DNA of 30,464 bases from Actinomycetota bacterium (GTDB taxonomy: Bacteria; Zhuqueibacterota; Zhuqueibacteria; Residuimicrobiales; Krinioviventaceae), in NCBI GenBank assembly GCA_011682565.1, contig JAACEJ010000003.1, positions 1-30,464 of the forward strand, given 5' to 3'. The notes beneath the pieces were generated by a model. That model was not told the DNA's origin and searched no databases. It saw only the letters and a list, made by a program, of their open reading frames with translations. The position numbers and the translations under genes are program-made. Positions 21,585 to 29,131 of the stretch are shown here, piece after piece (the stretch's first letter is position 1; each line of letters starts with the position of its first letter).

Positions 21585-22642
21585 AAATAGTTCTTGGAGG
21601 TCGCGAACTAAACACAGTTTCAGCCAGCATCAAGCGGACAATGGATACAGGCCTTGATGAATGGAACTGTATTATTCCAGAAGTCGATCCACAAATCGAT
21701 CAGGAACTTTATGACTTGGTAAAACCTCGATCGTTCGCTCCGTCGATTGCATCAATTCAACGGGACGGCAAAAAGGATAAAAAGCTGATTATAGGCTTTA
21801 AATATGGGACATTTCCGACAGTAACAAACCAGGGCAGTGCGCTTGCTTTGCGCGGATATTCAAAAACGTTTCCCTTAACGATTTCAAACCCGAAACAACC
21901 GCAGGAATTTATCGATAGTAGTATTAGAGATATTTCGAGAAAGTTTCAGCTCATCTTTGGATTTTTTACGAAATTCTCAGGAGCGGTTGACTCCCAAGTA
22001 AATGAAAAATTCGAAAACGTTAAAATAAACGCTCAGGACAAAGTTTTCGATTTCCTCCAGGATCTGGCCAGGCAGCGTGGGATTTTAACGAGTTCGGACA
22101 ATGACGGGAACCTCGAATATTTAATCGCCAGAACCAGCCAAAAAAGCGTTGGTTCAATAGTCGAGGGTAAGGACGGGGTTGTTCCGATCACTGAAGAGTT
22201 TTCAGCCAGTTTTGATGATACTAATATTTTCCAGACATACCAGGCCGTTAATGATTCGCCCTTTGCTTTTTTACTCAAGGAACCACAAGGCATTTCAAAA
22301 GATTCAAGAATTAAAATAGTCAGTTTCAAAACGATTATTACAAATTCACTTATAAAAGGTGCTGGACAAAAAACGGTTGATTTTACACGGAATCAGACAG
22401 TCGCAAGCGGTCTTTCAATGCCTTTCGAGGCTAACGGGTGGGAGTCTCCAAACGGTGAGTTATGGAAAGAAAACACCCTTGTCGATGTTGAATCCAATTC
22501 ATTATTCGTGCCAAATGGCTTTACTTTTTTGATCAGAGCGGTAGAATATAGGGAAGATTCCAGCAAAGGAGAAACCACTGTTTTAAGTTTAGTACCGCCT
22601 TCTTTGTACACAGGCGAAGCAATCGACGAACCATGGGCGTAA
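21581..22642 (+). CDS. Baseplate hub protein (Mu gpP / gp44-like)
   Basis: A 353-residue protein in the place of Mu gpP. It has the beta-rich start IVLGGRELNTVSASIKRTMD, a GYSKTFPLTISNP stretch at about 91-103 that is common in this family (phospholipase-like hub domain), and the segment DKVFDFLQDLARQRGILTSS. The C-terminal part includes the LVDVESNSLFVPNGFTFLIR region. The start is GTG 21581, in overlap with the LysM gene stop. It ends 10 bases into the spike gene. Hub trimers connect tube and spike. Confidence 0.82.
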   Translation: MKIVLGGRELNTVSASIKRTMDTGLDEWNCIIPEVDPQIDQELYDLVKPRSFAPSIASIQRDGKKDKKLIIGFKYGTFPTVTNQGSALALRGYSKTFPLTISNPKQPQEFIDSSIRDISRKFQLIFGFFTKFSGAVDSQVNEKFENVKINAQDKVFDFLQDLARQRGILTSSDNDGNLEYLIARTSQKSVGSIVEGKDGVVPITEEFSASFDDTNIFQTYQAVNDSPFAFLLKEPQGISKDSRIKIVSFKTIITNSLIKGAGQKTVDFTRNQTVASGLSMPFEANGWESPNGELWKENTLVDVESNSLFVPNGFTFLIRAVEYREDSSKGETTVLSLVPPSLYTGEAIDEPWA

Positions 22643-23121
22643 ATGTCGGACAAGTGACCGGTCAGGAGATAGGAACCTACAGAGGCCTTGAAAATGTCAG
22701 GATGCTGCAAGTTGAGCTATTAGGAAGCAATCCCGATACAGTTCTGTTTTTTAACGTCTCAGGTGAAGACACGGCACCCGCAAATGGTGACATGGTGATC
22801 GTTCGCAATATGGGCGGTTTTAGGATGACTCTCGGGACAAAAGACCCTATTTTGCAGGTATCTAACGCCGGGGAAAAAGAGTTTTACAGTCATGCAGCGG
22901 GGGTAAAACTGGCCCGCTTGAAACTTAATATTGACGGTTCAGTAGGGATTAAGAACCAAATATCCGGAATTGATTTTGCAACCGCTATGACAGAATTAAT
23001 AGACGAAATAAAAGCGTTGACGACTTTCGGAAGTCCCACTAATCACGTTGTCACCGCCGCGTCTAAGGCACTAATTCAGGTGAAACTAATTCAATTGTTA
23101 ACAGTGGTTAAGGGTATCTAA
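22633..23121 (+). CDS. Baseplate assembly/spike protein (Mu gp45-like)
   Basis: A 162-residue protein of the Mu gp45 type (gpV of P2), the membrane-piercing spike. An OB-fold-like N-terminal half has ENVRMLQVELLGSNPDTVLF, GDMVIVRN and KEFYSHAAGVKLARLKLNID. The C-terminal half is helical (DFATAMTELIDEIKAL) rather than a long beta helix, so the spike would be short. The His-rich iron-binding tip seen in P2 is not visible here. The order hub, spike, gp46, gp47 is as in Mu. Confidence 0.8.
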   Translation: MGVNVGQVTGQEIGTYRGLENVRMLQVELLGSNPDTVLFFNVSGEDTAPANGDMVIVRNMGGFRMTLGTKDPILQVSNAGEKEFYSHAAGVKLARLKLNIDGSVGIKNQISGIDFATAMTELIDEIKALTTFGSPTNHVVTAASKALIQVKLIQLLTVVKGI

Positions 23122-23330
23122 TGCCAACAAATCACGCGACAATAAAGGCCGCTCTCTTATCTCTATACAACACAGCAAAGACGGCTGAAATGTCCGAAAC
23201 AGATTTTGCCGATGGGATGGCGACTATTATTCAAAATGCGATTCTATCGGGTGAAGTCTTAACAGATCCGGCAGACCCATTTTTAGATTCATTAGCGGGA
23301 GCCGTTACAGGTCAGGGAATTATACAATGA
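23121..23330 (+). CDS. Small helical protein between gp45-like and gp46-like genes
   Basis: A 69-residue, Ala-rich, mostly helical protein. It starts MPTNHATIKAALLSLYNTAK and ends with a DPADPFLDSLAGAVTGQGII stretch. It begins on the last base of the spike stop and overlaps the next gene by 4 bases. It resembles the helical end of the preceding spike protein, so it may be a split or duplicated piece or a partner. No known family is recognised. Confidence 0.55.
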   Translation: MPTNHATIKAALLSLYNTAKTAEMSETDFADGMATIIQNAILSGEVLTDPADPFLDSLAGAVTGQGIIQ

Positions 23331-23785
23331 CAGACATTTACGAAGGCGACCCCAAAATGATTTTAGGCCCCAACGGCTCACGTTTTGAATACAAGGGTGG
23401 ACAACCAGTGATGGATCGTGGTATTGAAAACAGCGTTTTTATTGATCTTGGAACCAGATCAAAAGGGGTTGACAGCCATCAAAACGGGTGGGTCGGAAAT
23501 CAACTCATAAGGGATCCCGCCCTAAGATATGGAAGCGATTATATAGAGACAATTGAAAACGTCCCTATTACTTTATCAGGTCTTTCAATCGGCGAGCAGG
23601 CGGCGAAAACGGCTTTATCCGGTCCTATTTATGGAAAAGTAAGCTCTGAAATGAGCAACCCGGCACTTGATACAAAACTGAATAAAATAGTTGTGGACGC
23701 TCCCGAGGGAGTTTTGAAAGTGACAACCAAATTTTCTCAACTTTGGCAATTTCAAGCAACTGACCCGGCAAACGAGCGGATTTAA
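23327..23785 (+). CDS. Baseplate wedge protein (Mu gp46-like)
   Basis: A 152-residue protein with features of phage GP46: MDRGIENSVFIDLGTRSKGV near 29-48, a GWVGNQLIRDP motif region, and IGEQAAKTALSGPIYGKVSS in the middle. Its length is near that of Mu gp46. These proteins link hub and wedge. It sits between the spike and the baseplate J-like gene; the zinc-binding gene that follows is an insertion into the usual gp46-gp47 order. Confidence 0.78.
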   Translation: MTDIYEGDPKMILGPNGSRFEYKGGQPVMDRGIENSVFIDLGTRSKGVDSHQNGWVGNQLIRDPALRYGSDYIETIENVPITLSGLSIGEQAAKTALSGPIYGKVSSEMSNPALDTKLNKIVVDAPEGVLKVTTKFSQLWQFQATDPANERI

Positions 23786-24039
23786 TGGCTAAATGTGGGA
23801 AGGATCAAAACGGAATAGTTTTATATCATTGTCCTGCTTGCGGTCATGCTCATGCGATGGATAGCCGGTGGACTTTTAATGGTGATTTTGAAAAGCCAAC
23901 GCTAAGCCCTAGTTATTTAGCATATGGAAGTAAAACAACTCCGCGTTGCCATTGTTTTGTAACGAATGGACAAATTCGATATCTTAATGATTGTACTCAC
24001 GAATTGAGGGGACAAACCGTTGAAATGGTAGATTGGTAA
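23785..24039 (+). CDS. DUF6527-like zinc-binding small protein
   Basis: An 84-residue protein with CPAC at about 16-19, GHAHAMDSRWTFNGDFEKPT at about 20-39, TTPRCHCFVTNGQIRYLNDC and THELRGQTVEM. This pattern of paired Cys and His with WTFNGD.EKPTLSPS is that of the phage DUF6527 family, usually of unknown role. Cysteines and histidines probably bind one zinc ion. It starts on the last base of the gp46-like gene and ends on the first base of the gp47-like gene, so it is well integrated in the operon. A moron or a baseplate accessory are both possible. Confidence 0.75.
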   Translation: MAKCGKDQNGIVLYHCPACGHAHAMDSRWTFNGDFEKPTLSPSYLAYGSKTTPRCHCFVTNGQIRYLNDCTHELRGQTVEMVDW

Positions 24040-25238
24040 TGGCATTTATAACCCAGACAACACAACAGGTTTTTGATTCAGCAATTAATTTTATTGAGTC
24101 CAAAATAAACCAGACAACGCCCGGGGCGGATAAGGCGTATAATAAAGTTTTAGCCGGTCTGCTTTCGATGCTCTATACTATTCTATTGAAGTTTGCGACG
24201 GATAGAGCCAAGGAAGTTTTAACGATTTCAGCTTCAATAATCGGTCTCAGAGTCATTGGGCAAGGTCGGAACATTGAGGAAAAAGTCGCCACATCCGCAG
24301 TGCACACTTTTGAAGTACCGGCCCTATTTGGAACAATCATCGAAACGTCAGTTATTTACACCGGAGACGCCAACGGTGTCAGATATCAGCCAAATGCGCA
24401 AGTAACTGCGGCGGTTACAAACATAGCCACAATCACAGCCACGGCATTGACTCCCGGAGTTGTAGGAAATCTTGCGGTAGGTCAAACCCTACAGGCGGAT
24501 AGGCAGGTTTCAGGTGCGGAAACACAAGGCACGATCACTGTAATAGTGACAACGGCCGCCAATGCTGAAGAGGTCGAGGCATATCGACAAAGACTTTTGG
24601 ATGATGAACGAACTGAGGGCGGGGGCTCGGATTCTGCAGACTACCGAAAGAACGCTGAAAAAACACCTGGCGTTAATCGTGCCTTTCCATATACCGGGAA
24701 TTCAACATATTTAGAAACCGGGCTCGGGACAATAAACCCGGTGGCTATAACGATTTATATTAAGGCCGATGAAAGTATTGATCCCGATGGGGTGCCCACG
24801 GCTCAACTTCTTCTTGACGCTGATGAATATATAAAAACAGATCAAGATACTCAGCTTGCAAATCAGGTATTAACAGGTGATATCGATTCACTTCGGGAAG
24901 TTTTACCAATTTTCAATACCACGTTTTTTGTGGTTGTCTCAGGTTTTGACGTCAGTGGAGACGTTAAAGCCCTGGTCAAATCCGATATCGAAACCGCACT
25001 TAAAGCATATTTCAGAAGCGTACAACCTTTTATTTTAGGTCTTGATTTTATTTTGGATAAAAATGACGAGGTGACGGTTCCCAGCGTTTCGTCAGTGGTT
25101 GAGGACGTTGTAAAAGCAGCGGGTGGAAAATTCACAGCAGCCACTTTTAACGTGGGTGCGGGATCTTTGCTTAGCTTTACTCTAGAGGTTGGTGAGTTAG
25201 CAAAACTAGCAGATACCGGGGGCGTGAGTTATGTCTAG
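24039..25238 (+). CDS. Baseplate J-like wedge protein (Mu gp47-like)
   Basis: A 399-residue protein of the baseplate J family. Marks are the long helical start, the FEVPALFGTIIETSVIYTGD segment near 86-105, AAVTNIATITATALTPGVVG and NLAVGQTL near 122-149, and TAANAEEVEAYRQRLLDDER then GGGSDSADYRKNAEKTPGVN-like text typical for the family, with a final TFNVGAGSLLSFTLEVGELA. ATG 24039 is in TAATGG overlap with the preceding stop; an upstream TTG at 24033 is less likely. The wedges hold the tail fibres. Confidence 0.88.
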   Translation: MAFITQTTQQVFDSAINFIESKINQTTPGADKAYNKVLAGLLSMLYTILLKFATDRAKEVLTISASIIGLRVIGQGRNIEEKVATSAVHTFEVPALFGTIIETSVIYTGDANGVRYQPNAQVTAAVTNIATITATALTPGVVGNLAVGQTLQADRQVSGAETQGTITVIVTTAANAEEVEAYRQRLLDDERTEGGGSDSADYRKNAEKTPGVNRAFPYTGNSTYLETGLGTINPVAITIYIKADESIDPDGVPTAQLLLDADEYIKTDQDTQLANQVLTGDIDSLREVLPIFNTTFFVVVSGFDVSGDVKALVKSDIETALKAYFRSVQPFILGLDFILDKNDEVTVPSVSSVVEDVVKAAGGKFTAATFNVGAGSLLSFTLEVGELAKLADTGGVSYV

Positions 25239-26061
25239 AAATCTCTCACGTGCTACAATTGACACCTTATTGCCCAGGGGTGACCTGTGGGAACCGGAAT
25301 TTGATGAGGGATTTGACCAGCAGCTCGACGGGATCAGTGACGAAACCGAAGATATCAGGCAGGTACTTAATAGCTTGGCAAATATTAGAAACCCGAGTAA
25401 AACACCTGTTTTTGAAGATTTGGAAAGAAATTATGGGATTAAGCCAAATTCACACATTACCGATGATATTAGATTGGCAAGGCTCAGCCAAAAAGTTTAC
25501 CAGGGAGAAAAATTAAACTCGCTCAATGATTTGCAGGCTGAACTAATAACAGCCGGATTTGATCTACAGGTTCACAAAAACGATCCACCAGTTGACCCGG
25601 CAACGTTTTTGACCAAATCTTTCCAGATCGCTGCTGGTTCAGACTTTGCCTTTGCCGGATATAATAACGGCGTTGATATCTTGGCTTTCGCGGCTAGTTT
25701 GGGCGGTGAATTATTGGTAAATACGCCTATTGGTCAACAGTCGCCTGCAATTGAAATGCAGGCCGGGGGCGCTTTCGGATACGCTGGATTTACGAGTGAT
25801 GGAATCAATTTTGAAAGTGTGGCGGGTTATTTTACTCAGCTCAGGAAAGATATTTTAACTTATCCAATCCCAACCGATTCAATTTATTGGGGTAAAATCT
25901 TTTTCGTCGGTGGTGATGCTACAAGAGATCCAGTAACAAATGAACTTTTAACGATTGAGGGCGGACTAGTTGACAGTAACAGGCTTGACGATTTGAAAGC
26001 CTTGGTACTCGCTGATAAAACTCTGGGGGCCTGGTGTGGATTAATTATAAATAAGGTTTGA
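25231..26061 (+). CDS. Tail protein (Mu gp48-like, DUF2313 family)
   Basis: A 276-residue protein in the usual place after gp47. Its start MSRNLSRATIDTLLPRGDLW is the characteristic beginning of the DUF2313/YmfQ-like family, and the middle EDLERNYGIKPNSHITDDIR fits as well. The C-terminal domain is longer than usual and has two similar pieces, DFAFAGYNNGVDILAF near 138-153 and AFGYAGFTSDGINFES near 181-196, which suggests an internal duplication. The end (LADKTLGAWCGLIINKV) is family-like. It would attach tail fibres to the baseplate. Confidence 0.8.
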   Translation: MSRNLSRATIDTLLPRGDLWEPEFDEGFDQQLDGISDETEDIRQVLNSLANIRNPSKTPVFEDLERNYGIKPNSHITDDIRLARLSQKVYQGEKLNSLNDLQAELITAGFDLQVHKNDPPVDPATFLTKSFQIAAGSDFAFAGYNNGVDILAFAASLGGELLVNTPIGQQSPAIEMQAGGAFGYAGFTSDGINFESVAGYFTQLRKDILTYPIPTDSIYWGKIFFVGGDATRDPVTNELLTIEGGLVDSNRLDDLKALVLADKTLGAWCGLIINKV

Positions 26062-26062
26062 T

Positions 26063-27004
26063 ATGCTACTTACTGAAAATAAATATACAAATGTTTCCGG
26101 GACTTTCCCAAATGCTCTGATGATTGATGCTAGCGGGGCGGGTTTGACTGATGGGTCAGAATTTGCGGCGTTGCCTTTGAATGATGGGTGGGAACCTTTC
26201 AGCCAGGCGGTTATGAGTTATGCCTCAGGAGTTCAGCTTCAAAATTCTCCGACTGGCGGCGTGGGTGTGCCTAATGGTGTGGCCGATGCGGTCGGGGTTT
26301 CTCAGATGCTTGAGGCTATTCAAAAAAGTATTGGAAACGGGCCTGGAAACATGGCATGGTGGGGTAATGAACTTGACCCGAGTGTTACAGGCGATAGGAT
26401 TCTTTTACTTGCCGAACAAGGTGTTTTAATCGCTGTTTATCCTGGACTTGATGCGGCTAATTATGTGGGAGATGGAAATAATATGGCGGTTGCGGCGGCT
26501 GGCGGAAAATTTTATCGCAGTAGTGATGCTGGCGGGGTGACCCCTAATATTGCGGGGCCTTATATTCAGTTGCCAGCTCAGCCAGAGCCGACTTTTACGA
26601 AAACATATATTGGAGCTACATCAGGGGCGGATTTTGACGTATCTGTAATCGGAGCTACATTGCTAACTGTTAATTCTGCTTTTGGCATAGTAGAGCAAAC
26701 TTCTGACGGTTCATGGTGGTGGACTTTTTCAATTTCTGTTACGAATACGGCCGCCGATCCTATTTTTGATGTCGCTATGTCTGGAATAGCCGCAAAAAAT
26801 ACGCACGCTCAATGGATAGGGGTAACAGATCAAAATGTTGCATCTCAAACGATAGTCGCCGGAATAGAAAAAAACGGAGGTAACATAAGGATTACATCAT
26901 CAGGAGCCGGGCCAACTACCGTCTTGGTCTTTGGTAAAATAATATTAGAATCTAAACCAACATGGGCAGACGATTTCGAATTTAAATTAGGGATAAGATA
27001 TTGA
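26063..27004 (+). CDS. Tail fibre or collar-type protein
   Basis: A 313-residue protein after the baseplate genes, the typical place for the receptor-binding fibre. The region about 50-155 reads like a phage tail-collar or fibre domain: QAVMSYASGVQLQNSP, ADAVGVSQMLEAIQKSIGNG and PGNMAWWGNELDPSVTGDRI, then GQGVL-like and DAANYVGDGNNMAVAAAGGK. The C-terminal half is beta-rich and may be the host-binding head (FTKTYIGATSGADFDVSVIG onward). For a fibre it is short, so it may be a tip or an adaptor. The next gene starts at a TTG in overlap. Confidence 0.65.
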   Translation: MLLTENKYTNVSGTFPNALMIDASGAGLTDGSEFAALPLNDGWEPFSQAVMSYASGVQLQNSPTGGVGVPNGVADAVGVSQMLEAIQKSIGNGPGNMAWWGNELDPSVTGDRILLLAEQGVLIAVYPGLDAANYVGDGNNMAVAAAGGKFYRSSDAGGVTPNIAGPYIQLPAQPEPTFTKTYIGATSGADFDVSVIGATLLTVNSAFGIVEQTSDGSWWWTFSISVTNTAADPIFDVAMSGIAAKNTHAQWIGVTDQNVASQTIVAGIEKNGGNIRITSSGAGPTTVLVFGKIILESKPTWADDFEFKLGIRY

Positions 27005-27987
27005 AAAACACAATCAAGATTCAACAAATCGGATCTCACTCAATAATCGATAGATTCGACACGCTCCCAATTGATACGGCAATGACGGAGCTAAGAAACA
27101 GGAAAGCAATTTCCGAACTCCCAGAACAAATAGCTGTCAATCAAAAGGTTGCGGATAAAAACCGGCATACCAAAAAAGCCAGATCAGCCGCCGGTAAACT
27201 CAGGATTGCTCAAAGATATATTAATGACGCTCCGGCCGTTTTGGCATTAGCTGAAGGCGATGAAAAAGCAACCAGTTACATCAATATCGGAATCGAAAGA
27301 GCCAAAGCCGTTGTCACAAACGAATCAAAAAACTTTGAATCCTTCAACGCGGCTTCAAAAGGCTGTGACCATGACATCAACGAACTAGGTCGAATATGTG
27401 ACCACAAACGCCGTGAACATATCAAAGCCAATCCGATTTATTCACATCCCAGGAAAAACGAAGTTGTGATTGATGATGCAAAATTCGACGAATTAAAAGC
27501 AGTCTTCAACAAACAAAACGAGAAAATCAAAGTCATACTCGAAACCTATGAAGACGTTGTAATCACTGCAATCGGAGACCAACAGGAAGTAAAAGCGCCT
27601 TTTCAACGCCTGATAAGTCATGAAATAATAGCAGACTTCCGTGGCTGTCAATATTTCTATCTTGACCTTGATGAAAAATGGATTGAGTCAGAAACAATCA
27701 CCGATTTAGGCGTAACGATGGAAACGGTTGTCGCAAATGATTTTCATGATTCGGCGATTGAACGCAAAGACCTGAGTCCTGAACAATCAGAGGAAATCCG
27801 GATCCAGGGATTGACAGCGGAACAAAAAGAAGTTGAAAAAGCCGGAGCCATTGAAATCGCACTCAACCAGGCAGCTGCAATGAAAACAAAACTTGAGATT
27901 CAAGGCAGTACGGCGGCCAAAGCATTGACAGATTCAAAGGCCTGGTATGCTGATCAAGAAACCGCAATCGGTGCCAAATATGCCTAA
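27001..27987 (+). CDS. Helical protein of unknown function between fibre and lysis genes
   Basis: A 328-residue protein with start TTG at 27001, overlapping the fibre gene by 4 bases. It is rich in charged helices, including NQKVADKNRHTKKARSAAGK, ERAKAVVTNESKNFESFNAA and the C-terminal QAAAMKTKLEIQGSTAAKAL. No signal peptide or membrane segment is seen. Its place suggests a fibre-assembly or tail-tip protein, but the family is not recognised, and the coiled-coil look is not specific. The C-terminal end overlaps the endolysin gene by 8 bases if that starts at 27980. Confidence 0.6.
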   Translation: MKNTIKIQQIGSHSIIDRFDTLPIDTAMTELRNRKAISELPEQIAVNQKVADKNRHTKKARSAAGKLRIAQRYINDAPAVLALAEGDEKATSYINIGIERAKAVVTNESKNFESFNAASKGCDHDINELGRICDHKRREHIKANPIYSHPRKNEVVIDDAKFDELKAVFNKQNEKIKVILETYEDVVITAIGDQQEVKAPFQRLISHEIIADFRGCQYFYLDLDEKWIESETITDLGVTMETVVANDFHDSAIERKDLSPEQSEEIRIQGLTAEQKEVEKAGAIEIALNQAAAMKTKLEIQGSTAAKALTDSKAWYADQETAIGAKYA

Positions 27988-28375
27988 ATTCGGAAATGAA
28001 AGCCGTAAAAATCTTGCAACCGCACATCCTGATTTACAATTATTATTTAATGCAGTTGTGAGAGATTTTGACTGCTCTGTATTATGTGGACACAGAACGC
28101 AGGCAGAACAGGACGGGGCGTACAGAAACAAGCATTCTAAACTTAAATTTCCAAATTCAAAACATAATCGCCAGCCCTCAATGGCCGCTGACGTTGTGCC
28201 TTATCCGATTAACTGGGAAAATATGAACCGTTTCTATTTTTTCGGCGGGTATGTGAAAAAAACCGCTGAAATGCTTGGAATCAAAATAAGGTGGGGCGGT
28301 GACTGGGATTCGGACACTTTAACAGATGATCAGGCGTTTATGGATCTCCCCCACTTTCAATTGGAAAAATCATGA
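27980..28375 (+). CDS. Endolysin: M15-type L-alanyl-D-glutamate (VanY-like) zinc peptidase
   Basis: A 131-residue enzyme that cuts peptidoglycan peptide stems. Zinc ligands are H62 in NSKHNRQ, D71 in MAADVVPYP and H125 in LPHFQL, with catalytic D122 in FMDLPHF. RWGGDWD at 104-110 is also typical, as is the early LLFNAVVRDF segment and CGHRTQAEQDGAY at 36-48. The pattern and size match the T5 endolysin group. The start at ATG 27980 gives the usual MPKFGNES beginning and an 8-base overlap; ATG 27947 would add eleven residues and a 41-base overlap. There is no signal peptide, so release should depend on the holin next to it. Confidence 0.88.
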   Translation: MPKFGNESRKNLATAHPDLQLLFNAVVRDFDCSVLCGHRTQAEQDGAYRNKHSKLKFPNSKHNRQPSMAADVVPYPINWENMNRFYFFGGYVKKTAEMLGIKIRWGGDWDSDTLTDDQAFMDLPHFQLEKS

Positions 28376-28662
28376 TTGAACTACTCACAGCATGGGCAAT
28401 AAAAAACGCGGTTGTACTGGCCGGTGGATCAATTGCGGCTTTCATTCTTGGATGGATTTTAAAGAAAATTCCAACCGGAAAATGGGCGAAAGACCTCGGG
28501 AAAATTGGAGAAAAAAACGGTCAATCCGTTACGGCATTTTGTAATAAGAAAATCCCTTTTTGGAATAAAGTAATCGAGCCGGTTTTCATTGACACAATCA
28601 GCGTTTTGCTTTCTTATGTCGGGGGTTTTATTATGGGGTTAAAATCGGATGATCAAACATAA
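28372..28662 (+). CDS. Putative holin
   Basis: A 96-residue protein that starts in ATGA overlap with the endolysin. It has two membrane segments: about 11-31 (NAVVLAGGSIAAFILGWILK) and about 72-90 (FIDTISVLLSYVGGFIMGL). A basic loop lies between them (KKIPTGKWAKDLGKIGEKNG), and the C terminus is charged and short. Size, topology and position fit a class II-like holin that makes holes in the inner membrane at the end of infection. No Rz/Rz1 spanin genes follow here, although the partial gene at the right edge cannot be judged. Confidence 0.72.
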   Translation: MIELLTAWAIKNAVVLAGGSIAAFILGWILKKIPTGKWAKDLGKIGEKNGQSVTAFCNKKIPFWNKVIEPVFIDTISVLLSYVGGFIMGLKSDDQT

Positions 28663-28898
28663 ATCACATTCTCTTTAATTGAATACAAAATCCTTTCCCT
28701 GAATTCTATATCACTTTCATTGTGTTTTATAAAAACGCCGCTCATATTTCCAAGCAACGAAAGCGGGTTTCCTGGTTCTACTATTGGCAATATTTCAACC
28801 TCAAACGGAACCGTTTTTAATCCTGAACCAATCAACCCGCCAAACTTAGCAGCAAGAAATCCAACCGGAATCAGTTTTAAGAAATTTCGTCTTTTCAT
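28653..28898 (-). CDS. Small protein with twin-arginine (Tat-like) N terminus
   Basis: An 81-residue protein. It begins MKRRNFLKLIPVGFLAAKFG, with the RRxFLK motif of Tat signal peptides and a mild hydrophobic stretch; a Tat-type anchor is more likely than export, since no clear signal peptidase site is present. The rest has PFEVEILPIVEPGNPLSLLG and an acidic end. It is the last gene of a minus-strand cluster and converges on the holin, overlapping its 3' end by 10 bases. It starts in ATGA overlap with the preceding minus gene. Function unknown; possibly membrane exclusion or conversion. Confidence 0.6.
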   Translation of the reverse strand: MKRRNFLKLIPVGFLAAKFGGLIGSGLKTVPFEVEILPIVEPGNPLSLLGNMSGVFIKHNESDIEFRERILYSIKENVIYV

Positions 28899-29131
28899 TT
28901 ATCAAAACGGTTTATTGTTAGATCCATCAATATGTCGGACGATTCTTTCGAAAGGATGCTCTCTGGCGGGTGGGCGTTTTTCTTTTGCTTATATTCTTTA
29001 ATAAATTTCAGCAAAGACTCATCAGACATATTCGATAAATAATCAAGTGTTATCCATGATTCGTCAGAGTAGTCTTCCTTAATCGGCATTAAAACTGTAT
29101 TTTTAATATTGTTTGATTTTTCAATTACCAT
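28895..29131 (-). CDS. Small hypothetical protein in the minus-strand cluster
   Basis: A 78-residue soluble-looking protein with SDESWITLDYLSNMSDESLL and KFIKEYKQKKNAHPPE, probably helical. It is not recognised. It overlaps the lipoprotein gene before it by 7 bases and the Tat-like gene after it by 4, so the three genes are surely co-translated. No further clue to function. Confidence 0.6.
   Translation of the reverse strand: MVIEKSNNIKNTVLMPIKEDYSDESWITLDYLSNMSDESLLKFIKEYKQKKNAHPPESILSKESSDILMDLTINRFDK

Noticed and set aside
28640..28700. Intrinsic terminator between the holin and the minus-strand cluster
   Set aside because: The genes overlap at their 3' ends and no GC-rich stem with a T run is visible.
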